DNA from: an uncultured Spirochaetaceae bacterium
GTDB lineage: Bacteria > Spirochaetota > Spirochaetia > Sphaerochaetales > Sphaerochaetaceae
Direction of reading: 5' to 3'
Assembly (NCBI GenBank): GCA_900315435.1
Contig: OMYY01000029.1
Location: forward strand, 1 to 33,846
DNA length: 33,846 nucleotides
The position numbers and the translations under genes are program-made. The notes under the pieces were generated by a model that saw nothing but the letters and a program-made list of their open reading frames with translations, had not been told where the DNA came from and made no database searches. Shown here in pieces: positions 1 through 8,428 of this stretch. The stretch's first letter is position 1; every line of letters starts with the position of its first letter.

Positions 1-1
1 G

Positions 2-247
2 GTGGCGGCCGTCGAGGAGCGTACCAGCGAGGGGCGGATCGACCTGTCCGTCGTTGCGGGGGAGCATGTGTACGTGATGGAGTACAAGGTGGACAAGAGT
101 GCCGAGACAGCATTAAGGCAGATCAAGGAGAAGCGCTACGCCGACAAGTTTCGGCTGGAGAAGGGAAAGACGATCCACCTCTTGGGCATCGCCTTCAGTT
201 CCACGGGGCACACCGTCCAGGACTGGAAGGAAGAGGTGCTGGATTGA
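2..247 (+). CDS. PD-(D/E)XK nuclease-domain protein, C-terminal fragment (AAA-ATPase/DUF1703-type)
   Basis: The reading frame is open from the first base and ends at a TGA, so only about 81 C-terminal residues are present. The stretch G-R-I-D-L-S-V followed by V-Y-V-M-E-Y-K matches the D...(E)xK core of PD-(D/E)XK nucleases. The rest (A-L-R-Q-I-K-E-K-R-Y-A-D, then L-L-G-I-A-F-S) is typical of the C-terminal domain of the large AAA-ATPase/DUF1703 family common in Bacteroidetes and spirochaetes. The ATPase half would lie upstream of the window. Function in this family is unknown; a nuclease or defence role is often assumed. The gene abuts the truncated end of the decayed TOPRIM-like gene on the opposite strand. 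Confidence 0.75.
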   Translation: MAAVEERTSEGRIDLSVVAGEHVYVMEYKVDKSAETALRQIKEKRYADKFRLEKGKTIHLLGIAFSSTGHTVQDWKEEVLD

Positions 248-299
248 GGGGAATGCCGAGTGGTGCCAGACAGACGAGAGAAAATAGAGGCAAGTCTTT

Positions 300-494
300 C
301 CCTGCTACCGATACACCCCGAAGATAAGTCCCGTAATCCGGATGTTCGTCTTTCTCGATGGTAGCAATCAATGTCAGCAGGTCTGAATGCCGATAGACTG
401 TTGCATTTTTCTTGTGAATGAGTCTGGCCAACTGGTCCACGATGTTGCATTCGGGACGTTTTCCTTCTGTGATGACCAAGATTGCTTCATCCAC
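300..494 (-). pseudogene. Truncated TOPRIM/RloB-like partner gene
   Basis: A GTG start at 494 lies 11 nt after the stop of the upstream ATPase relic, behind a GGAAG ribosome site. The first 55 or so residues (D-E-A-I-L-V-I-T-E-G-K-R-P-E, then I-V-D-Q-L-A-R-L-I) look like the N-terminus of TOPRIM-fold proteins that pair with AAA ATPases, with the V-I-T-E-G motif carrying the expected acidic residue. Past about residue 60 the translation stops looking like protein and runs into the tail of the gene on the other strand. The 3' boundary given is approximate. I read this as a remnant cut off by a deletion. Confidence 0.5.
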
Positions 495-505
495 GTTTGT
501 CTTCC

Positions 506-1623
506 TTATTCCGGGTCAAAAACCCCTGCATCGAACATGCGCCGGAGATTGTGCGCTTCCCGGATTTCCTTGCCGGCAATCTTGTCGAATGCCTGAATTC
601 GGTTGTTTTTCAAAAAGAAATACAAATCGGGCCTAAGCATTTCATTGCTGATCAACGTACCATTGTGGGTGGTCAGGATAACTTGACCACTGACCCTTTT
701 CTGCAATATTTGCATGAGCTTTCTCGAGAGTTTGATGTGATAGAATGCATCAAACTCATCGATAACGACAAGAGACGGGCTTTGCGTATCCTCGATTTCC
801 ACCAGCCAATAGAGGAACAACATGAGGGAACTTTCCCCATTGGACATGGTGGAGCCTTGGTAGGGAAGTAAATGGTTGTTTCCAAAATCATAATATGGGA
901 GTATCGTGCCATCAGGCATGCGTCTGGGCAACGATGTGGCGGTCAATACCCATATCTTTGAGGAAATCATTGTAACGGTCGAGATGGCCTTCATTGCAGA
1001 TGAATAGGTCGGCCCTTCCTGTTTCATCTCCGACATAGGAGCGGTCTTGCAAACACCAGAAAAGCAACATTCTGTCAACAAATTGGCAGAAAGCCAAAAA
1101 GACCTGGTTGTCTTTGTTGTGGGGGTCGAGAGAAGCATTTGCCCTGATGTATTTGACAGCCGCCAGTGTGGGGTTGGCGATATGGGGTCAAGGGATTCTG
1201 CTCCGCGAAAGATTGTTGGAATTTCCCGGTTTGACGATGAAATACAAGCATGGTCTTGCCGTTGATGGACAATGTTTCCGAAAGCATGCTTTGTCAGTTT
1301 GCCTTCTGATAGGAATATACCAATTCATCGTCGCCAAACATGAAACAGTAGGAAGACTCGGCAGGCGTATTCTGGTGGTGGACATTCTGGTAATCCAGGT
1401 ATTTGCTTGCACCGAACCATGTGTCTGTTACTGATGCGACGATATCGAACAAAGCCAGCGCCAGGTTTGACTTTCCGCAGGCGTTATACCCATAGATGAT
1501 TGCATTTTTCAGGATTCCATTATGGTCGTTTCCCTTGTTGAAGGTGTATCGTCCGGAACGCAAATCCAATGCAATTGTATCGGAGAAGTTCTTGAAATTT
1601 CTGACAGAGAACTGTTTCAGCAT
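506..1623 (-). pseudogene. Decayed AAA-family ATPase (one in-frame stop, two frameshifts)
   Basis: The ATG at 1623 has a GGGAGG ribosome site. The N-terminus reads M-L-K-Q-F-S-V-R-N-F-K-N-F, as in RecF/AAA_21-type ATPases, with Walker A G-Y-N-A-C-G-K-S. After Q-K-A-N there is an in-frame TGA at 1294-1296, and recognisable protein resumes in the same frame. Near 1215 the coding frame shifts (A-N-P-T-L-A-A-V-K-Y-I-R-A-N continues elsewhere). It shifts again near 930, after which R-M-P-D-G-T-I-L-P-Y-Y-D, the signature-like N-G-E-S-S-L-M-L, Walker B L-V-V-I-D-E-F-D and I-L-T-T-H-N follow to a stop at 506. All pieces of a full ATPase are present but cannot be read as one chain. Such ATPases with a TOPRIM or RloB partner often form defence modules; here the partner is also broken. 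Confidence 0.8.
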
Positions 1624-1670
1624 CGCAGGCCTCCCGCTCAAAGCATACTGGTGTCCGCCGAATAAATAAT

Positions 1671-1691
1671 AACCGTAAAATGTTTACGGTT
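1671..1691. promoter_or_regulatory. Perfect inverted repeat, AACCGTAAA-ATG-TTTACGGTT
   Basis: Two 9-base arms are exact reverse complements around a 3-base spacer, in the 121-bp gap between the relic ATPase and the divergent histidine kinase gene. The right arm contains TTTACG (1683-1688), which with GATAGT (1705-1710, 16-nt spacer) could be a -35/-10 pair for the kinase operon, so the repeat could be an operator. It could instead be a small hairpin. There is no clear poly-T tract. Confidence 0.4.
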
Positions 1692-1744
1692 TTGCGCCAT
1701 GAAGGATAGTGCATCCCAATGCGATGGCAGAGTAGAATCGAACC

Positions 1745-3121
1745 ATGCATACCCGTCGAATCTCCTCGTATCTGACCGTATTGGGGACCCTCTCCGTCTT
1801 GGTGCTTTTGGGATCCTTCCTTTTTTCTTGGAGAAGCCTGCGGCGCGAAGAATCCGTGCAACTCTCCTTTGCCAGCAGGGTGAGTGACGACAGCCAGTTG
1901 CTCGTCATCCTCAGCGACATGCAGGAGGTGCTGGCGAGTTACCGGCACGAATGGAATCCGGAATATCTCGACCGATACCTTGCGCGCAGCAGGGATTTGG
2001 ACGGAATGGTCGCGCGATGCGAGGCGCACGACGGGCTTGGACCCGACGGGTGGGGAACGCTTAGACGGCTTGCCTGGTTTAACGAGACACAGCGCGACAC
2101 GCTCTCGGACACCGTTTCCAAGGCTTCGACTGCAGATTTGTTCCTTTTGACCGGCTATATCCTGAACGGTCTTGCCGCCCACGCAGGCAGTACCCAGCGG
2201 TTTATCCAGAGTGATATTGACAGCTCGTCGCGGGACTCGTTTTCCCGGATGCAGGAATCGGAACGGCAACTGAGATGGATACTCCTGCTACTGATAGTTG
2301 CCATCACGTTGATTGTCTTTGCTTTCATCCATCTTGTGCGGCATTTGGAACATTCGGTCTCACGTTCCCTGCAAACGCTTTCCCGCCTGTCTCATCATGA
2401 CTGGGCGGTATCCGACCTGACGGACGCGCGATTTACGGAATTCGCCATGCTGTTTTCTGGCATCAACCACGTGAAGCAGGAGCTGCACGGATACGTGGAC
2501 AGGCTCCGCCATCAAGTCGAGACAGAACGAGCCTTGGTCGATGCCCGTATGAGGGCTCTGCGCGGTCAAGTCAATCCCCATTTCCTTTTCAATGCGTTAC
2601 ACCAGATTGGGGTTGCCAGCTTGGTGGAAGGACCCGAGGTGGTGATGAACCTGGTGGAGGCGACCGGAGGCATTCTCCGGTATTCCCTGGATATGGGCGA
2701 CGACATGGTCAGCCTTGACGACGAGATTGGCATCGTGCGGAAGTACCTCTACATCCAGCGTTCCTGCCATGAGCGGAAGATCGAGGCGGAGTTCGATATC
2801 GGATCCGCCGGTGCGCTCCCGATTCTGCCCATGAGCATCCAGCCCTTGGTGGAGAACAGTATGAAGCACGGGTTTACCGAACAAAGGGAAGGTCCTTTCC
2901 GGATTGCCATCAAAGCCCGTGTCGAGGGCCATTCCCTCGTGGTCTCCATCCGGGACAACGGGGTAGGGTTCAAGGACGGCGCTCCCGGGAAAGGCAACGG
3001 AATCGGGCTCGACAATATCCGCCAGCGGCTCGGCCTTTTCTATGGGCGTGGCGACTTGCTCTCCATCTCTTCAATACCGAATCAATATACCGAAATTGTG
3101 GTAATATATCCCCAAGCATGA
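1745..3121 (+). CDS. Sensor histidine kinase, YesM/LytS type
   Basis: 458-residue membrane kinase. A transmembrane helix at about residues 9-29 is followed by a helical extracytoplasmic sensor region, then a second helix at about 176-199 and a HAMP-like linker. The His_kinase (PF06580) box L-R-G-Q-V-N-P-H-F-L-F-N carries the phospho-acceptor His279. The HATPase has N-box L-V-E-N-S-M-K-H-G-F, G1 D-N-G-V-G-F and G2 G-N-G-I-G-L-D-N-I. Its stop overlaps the start of the response regulator (ATGA), so the two are translationally coupled. The start has only a weak ribosome site but puts the first helix where expected. In this family such pairs control a nearby sugar or solute importer; the TRAP operon directly downstream is the likely target, by position. 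Confidence 0.9.
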   Translation: MHTRRISSYLTVLGTLSVLVLLGSFLFSWRSLRREESVQLSFASRVSDDSQLLVILSDMQEVLASYRHEWNPEYLDRYLARSRDLDGMVARCEAHDGLGPDGWGTLRRLAWFNETQRDTLSDTVSKASTADLFLLTGYILNGLAAHAGSTQRFIQSDIDSSSRDSFSRMQESERQLRWILLLLIVAITLIVFAFIHLVRHLEHSVSRSLQTLSRLSHHDWAVSDLTDARFTEFAMLFSGINHVKQELHGYVDRLRHQVETERALVDARMRALRGQVNPHFLFNALHQIGVASLVEGPEVVMNLVEATGGILRYSLDMGDDMVSLDDEIGIVRKYLYIQRSCHERKIEAEFDIGSAGALPILPMSIQPLVENSMKHGFTEQREGPFRIAIKARVEGHSLVVSIRDNGVGFKDGAPGKGNGIGLDNIRQRLGLFYGRGDLLSISSIPNQYTEIVVIYPQA

Positions 3122-3822
3122 AACATGTACTTGTGGTTGAGGACGACAGTCTGGAAAGGAAGGCGCTGGAGCGGATGTTCGAGCTCTGTTACCACGACGC
3201 CTTCAGCGTGGTCAGCGCGGTTGATGGCCGTATGGCCCTCGACCGGTTCCAAAACTATCTGTTCGAATTGGTCCTGCTGGACATCAACCTGCCGGACATG
3301 AGCGGACTCGAGCTGCTAAGGCGGATGAAGGAAATCCGAGGGGATGTGGCGGTGATCATGGCAACTGCCTATTCGGATTACGAGCATCTCCGGGCGGCCA
3401 TGAGGGACGGGTCCTCCGACTACCTGATCAAACCCTATTCCATGGCGACTTTCAAGGAGGCCGTGGACCGCTACCTTTCCCGGTCGGTGGAGCAACGGGA
3501 TCTTTTCGGGAGTGTGAAGAGTGCCTCGATGGTGCGCCAGTATCTGGATGAGCATTATGCCGAGGATGTCACGTTGGACGAGCTGGCGCGCCTAGTCAAT
3601 CGTGACCGTTCCTACGTCGGCAAATTGTTCAAGCGTGAATATGGCTCGAGTATCTTCAGCTACTTGCTTTCCGTGCGTATCCGCCACGCCAAGGAGTTGC
3701 TTGCCAAAGGCATGAGCGTGGGCGAGGTGTCCATGCAGGTGGGCTTTTCCGACCCAGCCTACTTCAGCAAATGCTTCAAGCGGGAAGTGGGGACCAGCCC
3801 TGCCCAATTCGTCCGTTCCTAA
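3118..3822 (+). CDS. Response regulator, YesN type (receiver + AraC HTH)
   Basis: 234 residues. The N-terminal receiver has the acidic pair E-D-D near residue 8, phospho-acceptor Asp55 in L-L-D-I-N-L-P-D, the Thr of A-T-A-Y and the Lys of L-I-K-P-Y. The C-terminal ~95 residues are an AraC/XylS-type double helix-turn-helix (T-L-D-E-L-A-R-L-V-N, then V-S-M-Q-V-G-F-S-D-P-A-Y-F-S-K-C-F-K). It is coupled to the upstream kinase by a 4-nt overlap. The TRAP binding-protein gene begins 88 bp downstream on the same strand, which makes it the obvious regulated target. Confidence 0.93.
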   Translation: MKHVLVVEDDSLERKALERMFELCYHDAFSVVSAVDGRMALDRFQNYLFELVLLDINLPDMSGLELLRRMKEIRGDVAVIMATAYSDYEHLRAAMRDGSSDYLIKPYSMATFKEAVDRYLSRSVEQRDLFGSVKSASMVRQYLDEHYAEDVTLDELARLVNRDRSYVGKLFKREYGSSIFSYLLSVRIRHAKELLAKGMSVGEVSMQVGFSDPAYFSKCFKREVGTSPAQFVRS

Positions 3823-3910
3823 AGTCCGATATCTTCCAGAATTCCGACGATTTTTTCCCTAACTGGTTTCCCCTTGTGACGGTAGGGTAGGAACAAAGGA
3901 GTATCGAACG

Positions 3911-4921
3911 ATGAAAAAATGGTTGCTGGTTTTCTCTGCCTTGGCTCTTGCCGGCGGATGTCTGTTCGCTAATGGAAGTTCCGAAGCTGGCTCTTCGGCT
4001 CCGAGCTCCAGGCCGGTAGTCCTGAAGTTCGCCCTGCAGAACGGGGAGAATCATCCGCTTTGCCAGGGAGTGGCGAAATTCGCCGAACTGGTCAAGGAGA
4101 AGAGCGATGGCCGCATCAGCTTCCAGCTCTTCTACAGTGGTGCCCTCGGAAGCAAGACCGCCACGGTGCAGGGCATGCAGACGGGAACGATCGATGGCGG
4201 TATGTTGATGGGTGGTGTCATTGCCGACTATGGTCCGGACAAGCTGAAAGTCTTCACCCTGCCCTATCTGTTCGACTCGGTCGCCCAAGCCCGAGCCTTC
4301 GAGAAGAACTCCGACGGAAAAGCCCTGCTGGATACGGTCCAGTCCTCTGGAAGCAAGATGGTCTGTATCGGCGCCTACCAGGAGTCCGCCCGCAACTACT
4401 TCTTTACCAAGAAGGATGTGAAGAGTCCTGCCGACATGAAGAACTTGATGATTCGTTGCCAGGAGGGCTCGGTTTACTATGATGCTGCCGAGGCGCTTGG
4501 CGCCAACGTCCAGTCTGTCGCGTTTAGCGAGCTGTACAGCGCCCTGCAGAGTGGAGTGGTCGATGGAGCGGAACAGCCTCTCTCCGGTTTTGTCAACAAT
4601 GCTTTCCAGGAGGTGGCCAAATATTACGTTCTTGACCAGCATGAAATCAGTCCGAACCTGATTTTGATGAGCGAAGTCACCTGGAACAAGCTTTCCAGCG
4701 AGGACCAGGCGCTGATCAAACAGTGCTTTGACGAATCGGTTCCGTATTTTGAGCAGCTCTCCGATGCCAAGGACGCGACCTATCTCAAGCAGATGAAGGA
4801 TGCCGGGGTGAAGGTCAACGAGGTCGATGTCAGTGAGTGGCAGAAGGCCTGCTCGAGTGTCTACACAAAGTACGACTCCCAGTATGGTGACCTGATTCGC
4901 AGGATCAAGGCTTCCAAATAA
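3911..4921 (+). CDS. dctP: TRAP transporter solute-binding protein, DctP family
   Basis: 336 residues, exported. The N-terminus (M-K-K-W-L-L-V-F-S-A-L-A-L-A) is a signal peptide. Cleavage probably follows L-F-A before N-G-S-S-E-A, although the L-A-G-G-C just upstream could act as a loose spirochaetal lipobox. DctP hallmarks are G-A-L-G-S-K, the ligand Arg182 in L-M-I-R-C-Q, and S-A-L-Q-S-G-V-V-D-G-A-E-Q. In the family that Arg forms a salt bridge with a substrate carboxylate, so an organic or sugar acid is the likely ligand. The GGAG ribosome site is 9 nt upstream. It is the first gene of a P-Q-M-sulfatase operon. Confidence 0.92.
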   Translation: MKKWLLVFSALALAGGCLFANGSSEAGSSAPSSRPVVLKFALQNGENHPLCQGVAKFAELVKEKSDGRISFQLFYSGALGSKTATVQGMQTGTIDGGMLMGGVIADYGPDKLKVFTLPYLFDSVAQARAFEKNSDGKALLDTVQSSGSKMVCIGAYQESARNYFFTKKDVKSPADMKNLMIRCQEGSVYYDAAEALGANVQSVAFSELYSALQSGVVDGAEQPLSGFVNNAFQEVAKYYVLDQHEISPNLILMSEVTWNKLSSEDQALIKQCFDESVPYFEQLSDAKDATYLKQMKDAGVKVNEVDVSEWQKACSSVYTKYDSQYGDLIRRIKASK

Positions 4922-4988
4922 GGTTTTGTCTCGAGGGAAGGGGAAACGTATGGATTTCCCCTTCCTATTCGGTTTCCAAGAGGTTTTT

Positions 4989-5489
4989 ATGGCTTCTATC
5001 AAAGATACCCAGGGAAAGACTGGGTTCGATATCTTTGCGGACTGCTTCAGCCGCCTGATGGTCGGTTTGTGCGTTTGCATCTTTGCCGTCATGGTTTTCT
5101 CCGTCTCCTATGGGGTTGTGGGGCGGTATCTTCCCTTCGTCCGTGCTCCCCGCTGGACGCAGGAGCTTGCCATTCTCTGCATGGTTTGGCTTTGCTTTGT
5201 TGGTGCCGGTGCGGCTGTCAAAGATGGCCGGCATGTGCGCATGACCATCGTCGAGTCGATGGTTCCCAAAAGCTGGGTACACCCGTTACGTCTCTTTTCC
5301 TACGTGGTGCTTGTCGTGGTCAATCTGTTCTGGATTGTCTATGGAATCCAGACGACAGTCCTGAGCCACGCCTCGAAGATGTCGGCTACCGGATGGCCGT
5401 TGTCGGTCACCTATCTCTCCTTGGTCATCGGCGGCCTCTACGGGGCGATGATGGCGGTGTATCGTATGTACAAGGGGGTCGACCTATGA
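4989..5489 (+). CDS. dctQ: TRAP transporter small permease, DctQ family
   Basis: 166 residues with four predicted membrane helices, starting at L-M-V-G-L-C-V-C-I-F-A-V-M-V-F-S. The W-T-Q-E-L-A-I-L-C-M-V-W-L-C-F-V-G-A segment with the following G-A-A-V-K-D-G-R-H is the usual DctQ signature. I chose the ATG at 4989, which leaves the typical 16 residues before helix 1. An ATG at 4950 has a stronger ribosome site (AAGGGG) and would add 13 residues, so the start is uncertain. Its stop overlaps the DctM start (ATGA at 5486). Confidence 0.88.
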   Translation: MASIKDTQGKTGFDIFADCFSRLMVGLCVCIFAVMVFSVSYGVVGRYLPFVRAPRWTQELAILCMVWLCFVGAGAAVKDGRHVRMTIVESMVPKSWVHPLRLFSYVVLVVVNLFWIVYGIQTTVLSHASKMSATGWPLSVTYLSLVIGGLYGAMMAVYRMYKGVDL

Positions 5490-6778
5490 ACTCCATGGCC
5501 ATCCTGATTCTGCTTGGCAGTTTCTTCCTTCTGATTTTCTTTGGAGCACATATTTCCTACTCGATGATTGCCGCCTCGATTCTTACCTTCCTGTATCTGC
5601 GCCTGTCTCCTGTCCAGATCATCAGCAGCCTGGTCGACGGCGTGGATGGGTTCACCTTCCTCGCCATTCCTTTCTTCATCCTTTCTGGCGACATCATGAG
5701 TGGTGGTGGCATCAGCGACCGCCTGATTCGCCTGGCGGACGCCTGCATCGGATGGATGCGCGGAGGGCTGGCGATGGTCAACATCCTTGCCAGCGTCTTT
5801 TTTGGTGGTATCAGCGGCAGTGCTACCGCCGACACGGCAAGCCTAGGGGCCATCCTGATCCCGATGATGGAGAAGCAGGGATATGACGCCGAATTCTCTA
5901 CTGCGGTCACCATGACCAGCAGTGTCCAGGGCATGCTGATTCCACCCAGCCATAACATGATCATCTACGCCATGGCCGCTGGAGGGATTTCCGTCTCCGC
6001 CCTGTTCATGGCGGGCATTGTCCCCGGCTTGTTGCTGGCCGTCGCGCTGATGGTCTACTCCTTCTATCTTTCGGTGAAGCGCAACTACCCGAAGGGTTCT
6101 CCCTTCTCTTGGAAATACCTGCTGAAGAGCCTGAAGGAGTCCATCTGGGGGTTGGGCACCGTCCTGATTGTCGTCTTTGGTGTCGTCACCGGATGCTTCA
6201 CCCCGACCGAAAGCGCCGCTATCGCCTGCTTGTATGCGATTTTCGTTTCGATTTTCGTGTACCGGGAGATGAAATGGAAGGATCTGGTGCCGGTTTGCGA
6301 GAAAAGCCTGAAGGTGCTGAGTACGGTGCTGGTGCTGATTGCCGCCAGCGGTCCGTTCGGATTCTGCATCACCTATCTTGGCATTCCCCAGATGGTGGTG
6401 AAGGCGTTGCTTGGACTGACCTCCAGCAAGTTCCTGATCCTGCTTTTGGTCAACCTGATCATTCTTCTGCTCGGCATGATTCTCGGCATGGCATCGATCA
6501 TCATCATCGTCACCCCGATCCTGATGCCGGTGCTTGCCAGTATCGGCTACAGCCCGATCCAGTTCGGTACCGTGCTGATCCTGAACTGCGGTATCGGCCT
6601 GATCACCCCGCCGGTTGGCGGTGTGCTCTTTATCGGCAGCGGACTGTCTGGCGTCCCGATCGAACGGCTTGCCAGACACACCCTGCCATTCCTATTGGTC
6701 ATGGTGGCCGTCCTTGTCCTGATTACCTATATTCCAGGCTTGTCGCTTGCTCTGCCGCATGCGCTTGGTTTGATGTGA
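5486..6778 (+). CDS. dctM: TRAP transporter large permease, DctM family
   Basis: 430 residues, about 12 membrane helices; the ion-coupled translocation subunit. Family marks are G-F-T-F-L-A-I-P-F-F-I-L-S-G-D-I-M near residue 55, F-F-G-G-I-S-G-S-A-T-A-D-T-A, I-P-P-S-H-N-M-I-I-Y, and V-T-G-C-F-T-P-T-E-S-A-A-I near residue 235. The start overlaps the DctQ stop. It ends 8 nt before the sulfatase start, so import and the sulfatase are co-transcribed. Confidence 0.93.
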   Translation: MNSMAILILLGSFFLLIFFGAHISYSMIAASILTFLYLRLSPVQIISSLVDGVDGFTFLAIPFFILSGDIMSGGGISDRLIRLADACIGWMRGGLAMVNILASVFFGGISGSATADTASLGAILIPMMEKQGYDAEFSTAVTMTSSVQGMLIPPSHNMIIYAMAAGGISVSALFMAGIVPGLLLAVALMVYSFYLSVKRNYPKGSPFSWKYLLKSLKESIWGLGTVLIVVFGVVTGCFTPTESAAIACLYAIFVSIFVYREMKWKDLVPVCEKSLKVLSTVLVLIAASGPFGFCITYLGIPQMVVKALLGLTSSKFLILLLVNLIILLLGMILGMASIIIIVTPILMPVLASIGYSPIQFGTVLILNCGIGLITPPVGGVLFIGSGLSGVPIERLARHTLPFLLVMVAVLVLITYIPGLSLALPHALGLM

Positions 6779-6786
6779 GGTGGGCT

Positions 6787-8241
6787 ATGGGCAAACCGAA
6801 CGTGATGGTGATATGCGTCGACGAATGGGCCGCCAACAAGATGGGCTGTTCTGGCGATACGAATGTGATGACGCCGACTCTGGATTATCTTGCCAAGAAC
6901 GGTATCAGGCTGGCCAACGCTTATAGCGAGTGTCCGGTCTGCATTCCCGCGCGAAGAAGCCTGATGACGGGACTGACCCCGAGAAGCCATGGCGACCGGG
7001 TCTATTCGGACCGGATGCCGATGCCTTCGGTGCCGACGTTGGCTGCATGCTTCCATGAAGCTGGCTACCAGACGATGGCGGTGGGCAAGTTGCATGTCTA
7101 TCCCCAGCGGAACCGCATCGGCTTCGATGATGTGATTCTGACCGAGGAGGGGCGCTACGATTTTGGCGTGGTGGACGACTACCAGATTTGGCTGGGGGAG
7201 CAAGGTTATGTGGGACAGGAGTTCATGCATGCGATGGGCAACAACGTCTATTACACCCGCCCTTGGCACCTTCCGGAGAATACCCACCCGACCAATTGGG
7301 TTACGTGGCAGATGGCCAAGCAGATCAAAAGGCGCGACCCGACCCGGCCGTTCTTCTTCTTCTGTTCCTACCAGTTTCCCCATCCTCCTTTGGTGCCGGC
7401 CCTGACCTACTGGGACATGTACAAGGACCGACAGATTGGCGGAGTGCTGACTGACGACTGGCACAAGGACCGTTTTGTCGACAATGCGCTGGCCGACGCC
7501 GCGCATCTGTACAGCGACTGGGAAAAAGACCGGGCGCGCAAGGCCTACTACGCCCAGTGCACCCATATCGACTATTCGGTCCGCACGCTGATCGGGACCC
7601 TGCGCGAGAGCGGACTCTTGGACAATACGATCCTGGTGTTTGTCGCCGACCACGGGGACATGCTGTTCGACCATGGATTTGTCGCCAAGCGCCTCTTCTA
7701 CGAGAGCAGTGCCAACATCCCGGTGCTTTTCAGCGGGAAACCGATGGAGAAGTATATGGGCAAGGGGTATGAGCAAAGGCTCTTCTGCCTGGCTGACTTC
7801 ATGCCGACTCTGCTTGATTTGGCCGGAATCCCCATTCCTGAGACGGTGGAGGGACGGAGCCTGTTCGGAGAGTCCGAGGCAAAGTTGCTTTTCGGGGAAA
7901 TCAGCGAGGGGGACAAGGCGACCAGGATGATCCGCACCAAAGACTATAAGCTCATCTACTACCCCTGTGGCAACATTGTCCAGCTCTTTGATATGCGTGT
8001 GGATCGTCAGGAAGCCCATGACCTTGCCGACAAGCCGGAATACCGGGAAACGCGGGACGCGCTGGAAGCGGAACTGGTCAAGCGCATGTATGGCTGTGAT
8101 ACCGCTTGGATCAAGGACGGAAAGCTGGTCGGATATCCCGACAAGCCCTATATCCCCAAGCGGGACTTCGCCCTGTACAACCAGCGTGGGTACCATTGGC
8201 CGACTCCGGCTGGCTATAGCAATGTGGGGGCAAACGCGTGA
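6787..8241 (+). CDS. Type I sulfatase (Cys-type, formylglycine-dependent)
   Basis: 484 residues with no signal peptide, so probably cytoplasmic. The catalytic signature C-x-P-x-R-x(4)-T-G is intact as Cys52-I-P-A-R56-R-S-L-M-T-G; this Cys must be oxidised to formylglycine by an FGE or anSME enzyme not encoded here. Metal and sulfate ligands are recognisable in V-I-C-V-D-E near residue 10 and in V-A-D-H-G-D-M-L-F-D-H-G, followed by V-A-K-R. The second N-terminal Asp usual in the family appears as Glu. The GAGGTGG ribosome site lies 8 nt downstream of the DctM stop. Co-transcription with a carboxylate-type TRAP importer suggests it desulfates an imported small sulfated acid or saccharide; a phosphonate or phosphate monoesterase of the same fold cannot be excluded. 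Confidence 0.88.
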   Translation: MGKPNVMVICVDEWAANKMGCSGDTNVMTPTLDYLAKNGIRLANAYSECPVCIPARRSLMTGLTPRSHGDRVYSDRMPMPSVPTLAACFHEAGYQTMAVGKLHVYPQRNRIGFDDVILTEEGRYDFGVVDDYQIWLGEQGYVGQEFMHAMGNNVYYTRPWHLPENTHPTNWVTWQMAKQIKRRDPTRPFFFFCSYQFPHPPLVPALTYWDMYKDRQIGGVLTDDWHKDRFVDNALADAAHLYSDWEKDRARKAYYAQCTHIDYSVRTLIGTLRESGLLDNTILVFVADHGDMLFDHGFVAKRLFYESSANIPVLFSGKPMEKYMGKGYEQRLFCLADFMPTLLDLAGIPIPETVEGRSLFGESEAKLLFGEISEGDKATRMIRTKDYKLIYYPCGNIVQLFDMRVDRQEAHDLADKPEYRETRDALEAELVKRMYGCDTAWIKDGKLVGYPDKPYIPKRDFALYNQRGYHWPTPAGYSNVGANA

Positions 8242-8352
8242 ACCTATGACATGGGAAGCTGTGCCATGGCTGTGTCGGAACCCAAGAAAGTTTCCTTTGA
8301 TAGGACGAATGGATACAATTTTTGGATTCTACAGTGGTGTTTCCTATTTTGT

Positions 8353-8379
8353 TTGACGAAAAGCCGGAACGTATATATG
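8353..8379 (+). promoter_or_regulatory. Possible promoter for the exported protein at 8429
   Basis: TTGACG (8353-8358) and TATATG (8374-8379) are separated by 15 nt, in the 187-bp gap after the sulfatase. Downstream, ACCGG (8392-8396) and CCGGT (8403-8407) form a small inverted repeat in the leader. Spacing is short, so confidence is low. Confidence 0.35.
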
Positions 8380-8428
8380 TCAGAAGCATCAACCGGTTGC
8401 ACCCGGTCAAACGAAAAGGAAGCAGAGT

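Noticed and set aside
1294..1296. In-frame TGA in the ATPase gene as a possible selenocysteine codon
   Set aside because: The same gene has two frameshifts further on and no Sec-insertion context, so simple decay explains it.
3776..5092. A 438-codon minus-strand open frame
   Set aside because: It is antisense to dctP, with no domain features and no ribosome site.
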